A DNA stretch of 9,451 nucleotides from Paramuribaculum sp. (GCA_029058705.1 JAIDXA010000316.1:1-9451); one strand, 5' to 3'. Counted from the first letter of the stretch, positions 1 through 6,601 are shown. Numbers and translations are program-made. The notes: generated from the letters alone by a model not told the origin.

Positions 1-1
1 G

Positions 2-2308
2 GGTAACTGGGGCAATATCCTGACCGGGGCACCGGCGGCCGCAGGGCGATATATCGAAGCGCGTCTGTCGCAATTCGCGCTTGACGTCCTTTATAATCCG
101 AAGGTGACGAACTGGACTCTCAGCTACGACGGACGCAAGAAAGAGCCGGTGACACTTCCTGCAAAATTCCCTTTGCTGCTGGCCCAGGGGGTCAGTGGAA
201 TCGCCGCCGGACTTTCGTCGCTCATATTGCCGCATAATTTCTGCGAGATACTCGATGCTGCGATTTCATATCTGCGGGGGGGCGACTTCACACTCTATCC
301 TGATTTCGCAACCGGCGGATTCATTGACGTAAACCGTTATAATGATGGCGCGCGGGGCGGTAAAGTGAGAATTAGGGCAAAGATCGAGAAGATAGATAAC
401 AAGACGCTGGCCATAACTGAGATTCCATTTTCAACAACAACCGACTCATTGATCGATTCGATAATCAAGGCTGCAGAAAAAGGGAAAATCAAAATCCGAA
501 AGGTTGATGATAACACTGCCGCTACTGCGATGATTCTGGTCCATCTCCAGCCTGGAACTTCGAGTGACAAGACTATTGATGCGCTGTATGCGTTCACGGA
601 TTGCGAGCTGCCGGTTTCTCCGAACTGTTGCGTCATTTATGACAACAAGCCGCATTTTATAAGCGTCAGCGATCTGCTGCGCCGCAGTGTGGAAACCACG
701 CGTTCCATACTCAGGTCCGAGCTTGAAATTCAGCTTTCGGAAGTCAATGAACTGCTCCATTTTGCATCGCTTGAAAAGATTTTTATCGAAGAACGTATCT
801 ATAAGGACACGGAATTTGAAGAAAGCGTCAGCAAGGAAGAGGCAATCGCTCACATTGACCGCAGGCTTGAACCATGGAAGCCGAAATTCATACGTGAGGT
901 GACAGTTGCCGATATCGAACGGCTTTTCGAAATCAAGATGGGACGCATTCTGAAGTTCAACTCAACTCAGGCGGAAGAGAATATGGCCGTGTATCGTGAG
1001 CGGATTGCCGATCTTCAGGACAAATTGTCGCATCTGACTGACTATGCGATCGGCTGGTATGAAAACCTGAAAGAGAAATATGGCGCCGGACGCGAGCGCC
1101 GGACGGTTATCCGCAGTTTTGAGAACATTGCCGCCGCAACCGTCGCTGAGGCCAACGAAAAGCTCTATATCAATAGAGAAGAAGGCTTTATAGGAACATC
1201 GCTTAAACGCGATGAATATCTCTGTTCATGTTCATCGATCGATGATATCATCATCTTTTATAAGGATGGATCATATAAGGTGACGCGGGTTCAGGAAAAG
1301 ATGTCGGTAGGCAAAGGTGTCCTGTATGTAAATGTCTTTAAAAAAGACAGCCGCACAATCTACAATGTGATTTATCAGGACGGCAAAGGTGGCGCCTATT
1401 ACATGAAACGCTTCAATATAACGGGAGTTACCCGCGACAGGGACTATAATGTGACCCAAGGGCTGAAGGGATCTAAGATTGTGTGGTTTTCGGCCAATCC
1501 CAACGGCGAGGCTGAGGTCGTGAAGGTTACTCTGAAGCCGTTGCCGCGTCTGAAAAAACTATTTATTGATGTTGATTTCAGCGAACTGGCGATCAAAGGA
1601 CGCGGAGCGCGCGGAAACCTTGTTACACGCAATGAGGTTCACCGTTTTTCACTGAAGGAAAAGGGAAAATCCACACTGGGCGGCCGTCAGGTCTGGTTTG
1701 ATCCAGATATACTCAGGTTGAACTATGACGGGCGTGGAAACTATCTTGGAGAGTTCGGCCCCGACGATCTGGTTCTTGTCGTCTTGAATAACGGTGAATA
1801 TTATACGTCGACATTCGATGCCGCAAACCATTATGATGACAATATTCTGAGAATTGAGAAATATCGTCCGAAACATGTCTGGACAGCCATTGTCCGGGAT
1901 GCCGACCAACAGAATTACCCCTATCTGAAACGTTTCACATTCGAACCGTCGTCCAAGAAGCAAAGGTTCATCGGTGAAAATGCGAAATCGCAACTTCTGT
2001 TGCTGTCAGAAGCGTTTGGCGCGAGATTTGAGCTGACATTCCAGGAGCCGGATACGTTTCGGGGGCCGCTTGAAATCATATCGCCTGACTTCATAGCAGT
2101 CAAATCGTTCCGGGCAAAAGGTAAGCGTCTGACAACTTTTGCTGTCGCAGATATCAAGGAACTCGAGCCTCTTGAAATTGACGAACCGGATGAAGAGTTT
2201 GTACCGGTCGATAATGATAATGAAGAGACTGAAATTGTCGATGAAGATGCTGGAAAATCACAAGAACAGGTTCGTGATGAAATTCTTGGACAGCAACGAA
2301 TTTTCTAA
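2..2308 (+). CDS. parC: DNA topoisomerase IV subunit A, 5'-truncated by the window edge
   Basis: This is the DNA-breaking and rejoining subunit of a type IIA topoisomerase, which decatenates and relaxes DNA together with ParE. The open frame enters at base 2; the first apparent start (GTG at 104) is internal. The visible 768 residues begin GNWGNILTG, and AGRYIEARL follows, whose Tyr (bases 50-52) is the expected catalytic residue bonding to DNA. The tower and coiled-coil part follow (YPDFATGGF near visible residue 100), then a beta-pinwheel C-terminal domain and a very acidic tail. Roughly the first 100-130 residues, including the quinolone-resistance region, lie outside the window. Where gyrase A has a QRRGGKG-like GyrA box, I see only a degenerate KGRGARG near base 1600, so topoisomerase IV is more likely than gyrase. 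The Asn-Trp-Gly-Asn opening matches my memory of Bacteroidota ParC. Annotations often read 'DNA gyrase/topoisomerase IV subunit A'. Confidence 0.93.
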   Translation, partial: GNWGNILTGAPAAAGRYIEARLSQFALDVLYNPKVTNWTLSYDGRKKEPVTLPAKFPLLLAQGVSGIAAGLSSLILPHNFCEILDAAISYLRGGDFTLYPDFATGGFIDVNRYNDGARGGKVRIRAKIEKIDNKTLAITEIPFSTTTDSLIDSIIKAAEKGKIKIRKVDDNTAATAMILVHLQPGTSSDKTIDALYAFTDCELPVSPNCCVIYDNKPHFISVSDLLRRSVETTRSILRSELEIQLSEVNELLHFASLEKIFIEERIYKDTEFEESVSKEEAIAHIDRRLEPWKPKFIREVTVADIERLFEIKMGRILKFNSTQAEENMAVYRERIADLQDKLSHLTDYAIGWYENLKEKYGAGRERRTVIRSFENIAAATVAEANEKLYINREEGFIGTSLKRDEYLCSCSSIDDIIIFYKDGSYKVTRVQEKMSVGKGVLYVNVFKKDSRTIYNVIYQDGKGGAYYMKRFNITGVTRDRDYNVTQGLKGSKIVWFSANPNGEAEVVKVTLKPLPRLKKLFIDVDFSELAIKGRGARGNLVTRNEVHRFSLKEKGKSTLGGRQVWFDPDILRLNYDGRGNYLGEFGPDDLVLVVLNNGEYYTSTFDAANHYDDNILRIEKYRPKHVWTAIVRDADQQNYPYLKRFTFEPSSKKQRFIGENAKSQLLLLSEAFGARFELTFQEPDTFRGPLEIISPDFIAVKSFRAKGKRLTTFAVADIKELEPLEIDEPDEEFVPVDNDNEETEIVDEDAGKSQEQVRDEILGQQRIF

Positions 2309-2315
2309 CGGACTT

Positions 2316-3182
2316 ATGGACAGGTTTTTTTTCAAGGTTCTCGGGGCTGTTTCCCTGATGCTCCTGCCGGCATTTCATTTGTCAGCAGACAATAGTGATT
2401 CGCTGATGGTTGTCAGGCCGGTAAATTCATTCTATTCGATTGAGGCAGGCAGCTCACATCTGACAGATACTTACCTGACGCCGGTAAAATATTCGGGCTG
2501 GCACATCGGATTTGATTATGAACGTAACCAGTCAATGAAGTTTTCGCCTGAGAAGTGGGTGATGCAGATGCGGTTCGGTCTCGGATTCGATAAAGCGGTG
2601 ATTGCTTCGGGCAGTCAGTCGATGCTGAACGGACAATTGAACTTCACTTGGTCGATGATGCGCAGGTGGCGGTTTGCACATGGTATTTCGGCTGCGGTCG
2701 GCGGTTCGGCGCTTCTCCGTGCCGGCTGTCTTTACCGTGACCGTGGCGGAAACAATCCGGCTTCTGCCAAAGCTTCGTTAATGGTCGGTCTGACTGGCTA
2801 TGTCTGTTGGAACGGATTGGTCGGAAGTGTGCCTGTCACGTTGCGGTATCAACCGTTTTTGCCTGTTACCGGAGCATTTTTCGCACCTGATTACGGGGAG
2901 CTGTATTATGAAATTTATCTCGGAAACCATTCGGGACTGGCTCATTGCGGATGGTGGGGTAATTATTTTGCTCTAGACAATCTTGTCACTGCCGATTTCC
3001 GTTTCGGCTCGACAACGTTGCGCGTCGGTTATAGCGGAAGTATATATTCGACGGATATAAACCACACGGTGACAAATATCATTACTCATGCAGCCGTGGT
3101 CGGAGTTGGAGGCGAATGGATTTCAGTGTCTCCAGGCAAGAAGTTGTCTGATGCCGCCCGTTCGATTTCTGCAACGTATTGA
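2316..3182 (+). CDS. Exported DUF3316-family protein of unknown function
   Basis: A 288-residue protein of unknown function. I chose the ATG at 2316 because it opens a clean signal peptide (MDRFFFK, then a hydrophobic run to FHLSA, with likely cleavage before DNSD) and lies 7 nt after the parC stop. An in-frame ATG at 2277 would overlap parC and bury the signal peptide behind polar residues. The mature part is rich in Gly, Tyr, Trp and Phe with alternating polar and hydrophobic strands, as in a small outer-membrane or periplasmic beta-barrel-like protein. Conserved-looking segments include YSGWHIGFDYER, LRYQPFLPVTGAFFAPDYGE and YYEIYLGNHSGLAHCGWWGN. I recognise these from the Bacteroidales DUF3316 family by memory, not by a search. 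The tight spacing and the lack of a promoter suggest co-transcription with parC and the S41 gene. No catalytic motif is evident. Confidence 0.8.
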   Translation: MDRFFFKVLGAVSLMLLPAFHLSADNSDSLMVVRPVNSFYSIEAGSSHLTDTYLTPVKYSGWHIGFDYERNQSMKFSPEKWVMQMRFGLGFDKAVIASGSQSMLNGQLNFTWSMMRRWRFAHGISAAVGGSALLRAGCLYRDRGGNNPASAKASLMVGLTGYVCWNGLVGSVPVTLRYQPFLPVTGAFFAPDYGELYYEIYLGNHSGLAHCGWWGNYFALDNLVTADFRFGSTTLRVGYSGSIYSTDINHTVTNIITHAAVVGVGGEWISVSPGKKLSDAARSISATY

Positions 3183-3183
3183 T

Positions 3184-3210
3184 AATGTATTTATTGGACA
3201 ATGTATTTAT
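3184..3210 (+). repeat. Short tandem duplication in the gap before the S41 gene
   Basis: The 11-mer AATGTATTTAT occurs at 3184-3194 and again at 3200-3210, a 16-bp period. Each copy contains an ATG (3185 and 3201). Neither opens the lipoprotein signal directly, and I see no Bacteroidota -7/-33 boxes. It is probably a small duplication without function, but it creates a competing upstream start at 3201 for the S41 gene. Confidence 0.6.
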
Positions 3211-3224
3211 CCTTAAAACCAGCT

Positions 3225-4247
3225 ATGTTGAAAAAACTGTTGTTGCTTGTCATGATGCCGGTCGTCCTCGCAGGGTGTCATGAGGTTGAGGAATATCCGA
3301 ATGACCCTCGTGGAAATTTTGAAGCTCTCTGGAATATTATCGATACCCGTTATTGCTTTCTGCTGGATAAGGATGTCGATTGGAACGAAGTCTATGATCG
3401 GTATTCACCCCGGGTCAGCAATTCGATGACTTCACGTCAGCTTTTCGATCTGCTCGGGGAGATGCTCAATGAACTTCAGGACGGCCATACCAATCTGTCG
3501 TCGCCGTTCGGATCGTCATATTATCGAAAGTGGTGGAGCGATTTTCCCCAGAACTATGACGGCAGGCTGATTCAGCAATATTATTTCAATTTCAATTATA
3601 TATCAATCGGATATTTCAATTACGGATTTCTGCCGGATAATGTAGGGTATATCCACTATTCAACATTTGAAAATGGCATAGGAAAAGGAAACATAGATTT
3701 GATTCTGAGTTATTTCAGCAGTGCTGCAGGCCTTATCTTTGATGTGCGTGACAATGGAGGGGGTAATCTGACGAATGTCGAGGAGATCGTCAGCCGTTTT
3801 ATTGACGAGAGAATCATTGCCGGTTATATTATCCATAAGAATGGGCCCGGGCACTCTGATTTCGATGATCCGTATGCCTACTATATCGATCCTGTCGGCG
3901 GAGGTCATCTGGCGTGGAAAAAACCGGTTGTTGTCCTTGCAAACCGCAGTACGTTCAGTGCTGCGAATAATTTCGTTTCGATAATGAAGTCATTGCCTCA
4001 TGTGACTGTTGCCGGAAGTACGACCGGAGGAGGAAGTGGAATGCCTTTCAATTCAGAACTTCCAAACGGATGGGGAGTGAGATTTTCCGCATGCTCTATT
4101 CTTGACAGGAATGGTGGCGTGACGGAATTCGGAGTGGAACCGACAGAAGGATGCGCTGTCGACATGGACGCTGAAAAAGCCGCTGCCGGACACGACACCA
4201 TTCTCGATTTCGCAATCCAGCGAATTCTTAGAGAGGCAGGGCGCTGA
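3225..4247 (+). CDS. Peptidase S41 (tail-specific/tricorn-like) lipoprotein
   Basis: A 340-residue predicted serine protease anchored as a lipoprotein. I chose the ATG at 3225 rather than 3201 because it starts directly with a lipoprotein signal (MLKKLLLLVMMPVVLAGC, lipobox Leu-Ala-Gly-Cys18). Next comes a helical S41 N-terminal part with GNFEALWNIIDTRYCF and FDLLGEMLNELQDGHTNLS (His88). The core follows, with VGYIHYSTF, LIFDVRDNGGGN (about 172-181) and VVVLANRSTFSAANNF, whose Ser245 is the expected nucleophile, then VAGSTTGGGSGMP and GVEPT. C-terminal processing proteases have a Lys about 25 residues after this Ser; here the position is Gly. The DGHT His and the missing Lys fit the tricorn/IRBP-like branch better than CtpA. 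No clear PDZ domain is visible. It follows the DUF3316-like gene by 42 nt. Its 3' end overlaps the convergent trpB by 20 bp. The substrate is unknown. Confidence 0.85.
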   Translation: MLKKLLLLVMMPVVLAGCHEVEEYPNDPRGNFEALWNIIDTRYCFLLDKDVDWNEVYDRYSPRVSNSMTSRQLFDLLGEMLNELQDGHTNLSSPFGSSYYRKWWSDFPQNYDGRLIQQYYFNFNYISIGYFNYGFLPDNVGYIHYSTFENGIGKGNIDLILSYFSSAAGLIFDVRDNGGGNLTNVEEIVSRFIDERIIAGYIIHKNGPGHSDFDDPYAYYIDPVGGGHLAWKKPVVVLANRSTFSAANNFVSIMKSLPHVTVAGSTTGGGSGMPFNSELPNGWGVRFSACSILDRNGGVTEFGVEPTEGCAVDMDAEKAAAGHDTILDFAIQRILREAGR

Positions 4248-5430
4248 GGTAAGTCTCCATGTCTTTGTCGCCTCTTCCCGACAGATTGCCTACCACAATA
4301 TCATCTTTGCGGAAGTGTAGCTTTCCGAGCGCGGCCAGGGCGTGGCTGCTTTCAAGAGCCGGAACAATACCTTCGGTGCGTGCAAGTGTGTAGGCCGCTT
4401 TCAACGCATTGTCATCATCGACAACTACGACTTCGGCACGTCCGGTGTGTGCAAGGTAGGCCATCAGTGGCCCAATGCCCGGATAGTCGAGTCCCGGCGA
4501 GATGGAGTAGGCTTCTGCCGGATTATCGTGGAAGTCTGTAAGTACCATTGTTTTTGAGCCGTGAAGCACAGTCGGTTTTCCTAAGCTGAGAGACGCTGCG
4601 GTTTTGCCTGATTCCATTCCAAGGCCTCCTGCTTCAACAGTCACAAGTCTGACTCCCGGATTGTCAATGAAGTGGAAGAACGCTCCGGCTGCGTTGCTTC
4701 CCCCTCCGACGCACGCAATTACGCAGTCGGGACATTCTTTGCCTGTCGCTTCTTTCAGTTGCAATCGGATTTCGTGACTTATGACAGACTGGAAACGGCT
4801 GACCATTTCGGGGTAGGGGTGCGGTCCAACGGCACTTCCTATAAGATAGAAGATGTTGTCAGGATTGTCTGTCCATGCGGCAAGAGCGGCGTCGACTGCG
4901 TTTGACAGAGTTGCGTTTCCACATTCTACTGAGATGACTTTAGCACCAAGCATCTCCATCCTCATCACATTGGATCGCTGTCGGTGAATATCTTCCGCTC
5001 CCATATAGATTTCGCATTCCAATCCAAGCAAGGCGGCTACAGTTGCCGTTGCCACACCATGCTGTCCGGCGCCGGTTTCTGCAATGATCTTTTTCTTACC
5101 CATACGCTTGGCAAGAAGTGCCTGTCCGATGGCATTGTTGATTTTATGGGCTCCGGTGTGGTTGAGGTCTTCTCGTTTCAGGAAAATTGTTGCGCCGTAT
5201 TGTTTGCTCAGAAATGGTGAATGGTAGAGCGGTGTGGGACGGCCCACATAGTCGTGAAGCAATCGGTCGAACTCGTTTCGGAATTCCGGGTCCGCAATAT
5301 GTCTGCGGAACTCGGCGTCAAGTTCCTTTATGTTTTTTATGAGGTTTTCAGGAACGAATGTCCCTCCGAATGGACCGTAGAATCCGTTTGCATCTACAGG
5401 TAGTCTGTTTTGAAGTGGGTAGTGGATCAT
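4228..5430 (-). CDS. trpB: Tryptophan synthase beta chain
   Basis: This PLP enzyme joins indole (channelled from TrpA) to L-serine, giving L-tryptophan in the cytoplasm. The 400 residues match the usual length of the TrpA-dependent TrpB. Signature segments are FYGPFGGTFVPE near the N-terminus, LKREDLNHTGAHKINNA with the PLP Schiff-base Lys96, ETGAGQHGVA (118-127), the phosphate-binding VGGGSNA (about 242-248), GLDYPGIGP and NLSGRGDKD near the C-terminus. I chose the ATG at 5430. The frame extends to a GTG at 5472, but that codon abuts the U-tract of the upstream terminator and would add a non-homologous tail. No trpA, trpC or trpE neighbours are in the window: the gene ends inside the convergent S41 gene, and an unrelated lipoprotein gene lies upstream. 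Expression is probably controlled by the tryptophan attenuator directly upstream. Confidence 0.97.
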   Translation of the reverse strand: MIHYPLQNRLPVDANGFYGPFGGTFVPENLIKNIKELDAEFRRHIADPEFRNEFDRLLHDYVGRPTPLYHSPFLSKQYGATIFLKREDLNHTGAHKINNAIGQALLAKRMGKKKIIAETGAGQHGVATATVAALLGLECEIYMGAEDIHRQRSNVMRMEMLGAKVISVECGNATLSNAVDAALAAWTDNPDNIFYLIGSAVGPHPYPEMVSRFQSVISHEIRLQLKEATGKECPDCVIACVGGGSNAAGAFFHFIDNPGVRLVTVEAGGLGMESGKTAASLSLGKPTVLHGSKTMVLTDFHDNPAEAYSISPGLDYPGIGPLMAYLAHTGRAEVVVVDDDNALKAAYTLARTEGIVPALESSHALAALGKLHFRKDDIVVGNLSGRGDKDMETYLSALPL

Positions 5431-5473
5431 GATAGTGATAGCTGTGTTTGCGTGAGAGGTTTCTATATTCACT

Positions 5474-5509
5474 AAAAAAATGGCCGCACTGCTGTATCAG
5501 CATTGCGGC
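5474..5509 (-). terminator. Intrinsic terminator of the trpB attenuator
   Basis: On the - strand the RNA can form GCCGCA-a-TGCTG, loop ATA, CAGCA-g-TGCGGC: 11 paired bases with one A-G mismatch (5483-5509). This is followed by CA and seven U (5474-5480). It lies 44 nt before the trpB ATG, downstream of a Trp-rich leader peptide, so it reads as the terminator arm of an attenuator and not as the end of an upstream gene. Confidence 0.88.
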
Positions 5510-5650
5510 TCACATCAAAATATAATAACCTATTGAAAATTTTTCGATCGGTATTAAACGATCCATGTCCATAGCCGCACTCGTTGGAATGAGGGCTGCC
5601 ACCATGACCGGTTATGTGTTTGGATCAACATGGATGCGTCTGTTTTATCT
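5504..5650 (-). promoter_or_regulatory. Tryptophan attenuator leader RNA for trpB
   Basis: This is the transcribed leader between the promoter and trpB. It contains a 25-codon Trp-rich ORF, then a spacer, then the terminator. TGCGGCT inside the ORF (5573-5579) is perfectly complementary to AGCCGCA (5504-5510), the 5' arm of the terminator. Forming that pair would block the terminator. A second pairing, ATCCATGT at the leader start codon (5628-5635) with ACATGGAT over the last two Trp codons (5561-5568), could compete with it. This arrangement matches classical leader-peptide attenuation: low charged tRNA-Trp stalls the ribosome, the antiterminator forms and trpB is transcribed. A conserved 'Bacteroid-trp' leader motif has been described for Bacteroidota trp genes, and this is probably a member. 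The exact switching order is my inference. Confidence 0.82.
5554..5631 (-). CDS. Tryptophan leader peptide (25 residues, four Trp)
   Basis: A short ORF from ATG (5629-5631) to TAA (5554-5556) that lies within the trpB leader RNA. It encodes 25 residues starting MLIQTHNRSWWQP and ending RLWTWIV. Four of the 25 codons are TGG: a WW pair at 5599-5604 and a W-T-W at 5563-5571. Such enrichment is very unlikely by chance and is typical of attenuator peptides, whose translation senses charged tRNA-Trp. No Shine-Dalgarno sequence is visible, which is normal in Bacteroidota. The expected transcription start lies about 17 nt upstream. The peptide itself is presumably not functional after synthesis. Trp codons on both sides of the antiterminator segment give two possible stalling points with different outcomes. 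Confidence 0.88.
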   Translation of the reverse strand: MLIQTHNRSWWQPSFQRVRLWTWIV

Positions 5651-5654
5651 GTTG

Positions 5655-5686
5655 CAAAAATAGAAATTATTTCAATAATATACAAA
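5655..5686 (-). promoter_or_regulatory. Bacteroidota sigma promoter for the trp leader and trpB
   Basis: Reading the - strand, the -33 box TTTG (5683-5686) is followed after exactly 20 bp by the -7 box TATTTTTG (5655-5662), a full match to the TTTG/TAnnTTTG consensus. Transcription would start near 5648, about 17 nt before the leader-peptide ATG. The surrounding AT-rich tract supports a promoter. Confidence 0.85.
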
Positions 5687-5753
5687 TATTTGAATAAAAA
5701 AGTTCAAAATTCGAATGAAATATACATTTTGCAAGTAATATGCGTAAAATATA

Positions 5754-5773
5754 CCGATTGGAATGACAATCGG
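5754..5773. repeat. Small hairpin beside the GC-rich inverted repeat
   Basis: CCGATTG (5754-5760) and CAATCGG (5767-5773) form a perfect 7-bp inverted repeat with a 6-nt loop. Its right arm shares the bases CGG (5771-5773) with the left arm of the large hairpin next to it, so in RNA the two compete at the boundary. On the - strand it lies just after the large hairpin. It may add to termination, although no long U-tract follows. Confidence 0.55.
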
Positions 5774-5812
5774 CCACCGGCCACCGCCATCCTCCACGGT
5801 GGCCGGTGGCCG
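5771..5812. terminator. Large GC-rich hairpin, probable terminator of the PepSY-like lipoprotein gene
   Basis: CGGCCACCGGCCACCG (5771-5786) and CGGTGGCCGGTGGCCG (5797-5812) form a perfect 16-bp stem with a 10-nt loop. Each arm is itself a tandem copy of a 7-mer (CGGCCAC twice; CGGTGGC twice). It lies 45 nt after the stop of the - strand lipoprotein gene and about 85 nt before the trpB promoter, the right place for a terminator insulating the two. Neither strand shows a strong U-tract (ATTGTCATT on the - strand), so it may instead be an RNA-stabilising 3' structure or a REP-like repeat. The strand is left open because the structure is symmetric. Confidence 0.6.
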
Positions 5813-5857
5813 GTGTTTATCTGTGTACCGTTGAATAATTCTCGTTTGGGATGCAGA

Positions 5858-6391
5858 TCAGAAAACTGTTTCAGGAGTTATGTCTGCGTTTGTGTCCGGG
5901 ACTGCCTTGACAAATGAATAGTCAGCTCCTGAAAAGATTAGAAGCAGGTCATTTGTCTGTCCGTATGGAGTTGCTTCGATGACATAGACATTTTTTTCAG
6001 CCTGTGGGTATTCATAGAATGAAATGTCATCGACTGTGGCATTGCGATATTCAGTTTTGTTGAATGCTGTGTTCAGACCCGCGGGAGCGAGGAAAAAGTC
6101 TTTCCCATAGTCAGTCTCGGTCATTGCCCAGCTGTCGGATGCCTGTTGGGTCAGACTGAACCAGGCCTCTTTTTCTGTCAGGCCTGCTGCCTCAGACCAT
6201 TCCGCTGTATAGTAGACTCCTTCTTTTTCCCATTTAGGGTTTGTTGCCTGGGGATATTTTGCCTGAAAAGCTTCTTTGCATACGGCTGGAACTGAATCGG
6301 CCGTAGGTTCGTCGTCGTCGTCGCTGCATCCGATCAATGGGATGACGGTCGCAAAAACTGATAGCCCGAGAAAAGCAATTTTAAAATTCAT
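5858..6391 (-). CDS. Surface-exposed PepSY-like lipoprotein
   Basis: A 177-residue lipoprotein. I chose the ATG at 6391 because it opens a lipoprotein signal peptide with lipobox Leu-Ile-Gly-Cys22; the frame extends to 6502 but adds only a polar stretch. The mature N-terminus is Cys-Ser-Asp-Asp-Asp-Asp-Glu, matching the lipoprotein export signal (SDDDD) reported for Bacteroides, which sends lipoproteins to the cell surface. The rest (about 32-175) resembles the PepSY-like/BLIP-like fold of Bacteroidota, with PAVCKEAFQAKYPQATNPKWEKEGVYYTAEW and a second strand-rich half. These families often occur as envelope proteins of unknown function. I recognise the family by the 'F..KYP.A...W..E...Y.AE' pattern, not by a search. 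No TAnnTTTG promoter is visible in the 210 nt upstream, so it may be read through from the aspartic protease gene. Confidence 0.8.
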   Translation of the reverse strand: MNFKIAFLGLSVFATVIPLIGCSDDDDEPTADSVPAVCKEAFQAKYPQATNPKWEKEGVYYTAEWSEAAGLTEKEAWFSLTQQASDSWAMTETDYGKDFFLAPAGLNTAFNKTEYRNATVDDISFYEYPQAEKNVYVIEATPYGQTNDLLLIFSGADYSFVKAVPDTNADITPETVF

Positions 6392-6462
6392 AATCTGAGA
6401 TGGATTTAAGATGTTTGTAGAAATGAAGTTGTCGTTTTGTCTGGCTGAATCGTACGGACATT

Positions 6463-6493
6463 TAGCTTGAATGAAGCTATCAGTCTGCCAGAC
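6463..6493. repeat. Two small inverted repeats upstream of the lipoprotein gene
   Basis: TAGCTT-GAATG-AAGCTA (6463-6479) and GTCTG-C-CAGAC (6483-6493) sit 3 bp apart, about 70-100 bp upstream of the lipoprotein ATG. They could be operator half-sites or minor hairpins. No promoter consensus supports a specific role, and short palindromes like these arise by chance. Confidence 0.3.
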
Positions 6494-6601
6494 GGTCGGC
6501 ATTGCTTGCTGGAGTTCTAACGTTGTCGATCTCAGAATTGTTCAGGATTTGCGCTTCAGGTCTCGGGCACAGCTATCTTCTGAAGAAATGGGAAACGGAT
6601 T

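Noticed and set aside
2139..2315. Extended start of the DUF3316-like gene within parC
   Set aside because: It overlaps parC by up to 170 nt and hides the signal peptide; the ATG at 2316 is cleaner.
5431..5472. Extended trpB start at GTG 5472
   Set aside because: It begins right after the attenuator U-tract and adds residues not expected in TrpB; the ATG at 5430 fits better.
5771..5812. CRISPR-like repeat
   Set aside because: The 7-mers are contiguous within hairpin arms, with no spacers and no cas genes.
5630..5917. 95-codon + strand open frame over the trp promoter and hairpin
   Set aside because: It crosses an inverted repeat and a - strand promoter, runs into the lipoprotein gene and has no domain-like sequence.
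6392..6502. Extended start of the lipoprotein gene at 6502
   Set aside because: It would place 37 mostly polar residues before an intact lipoprotein signal peptide.
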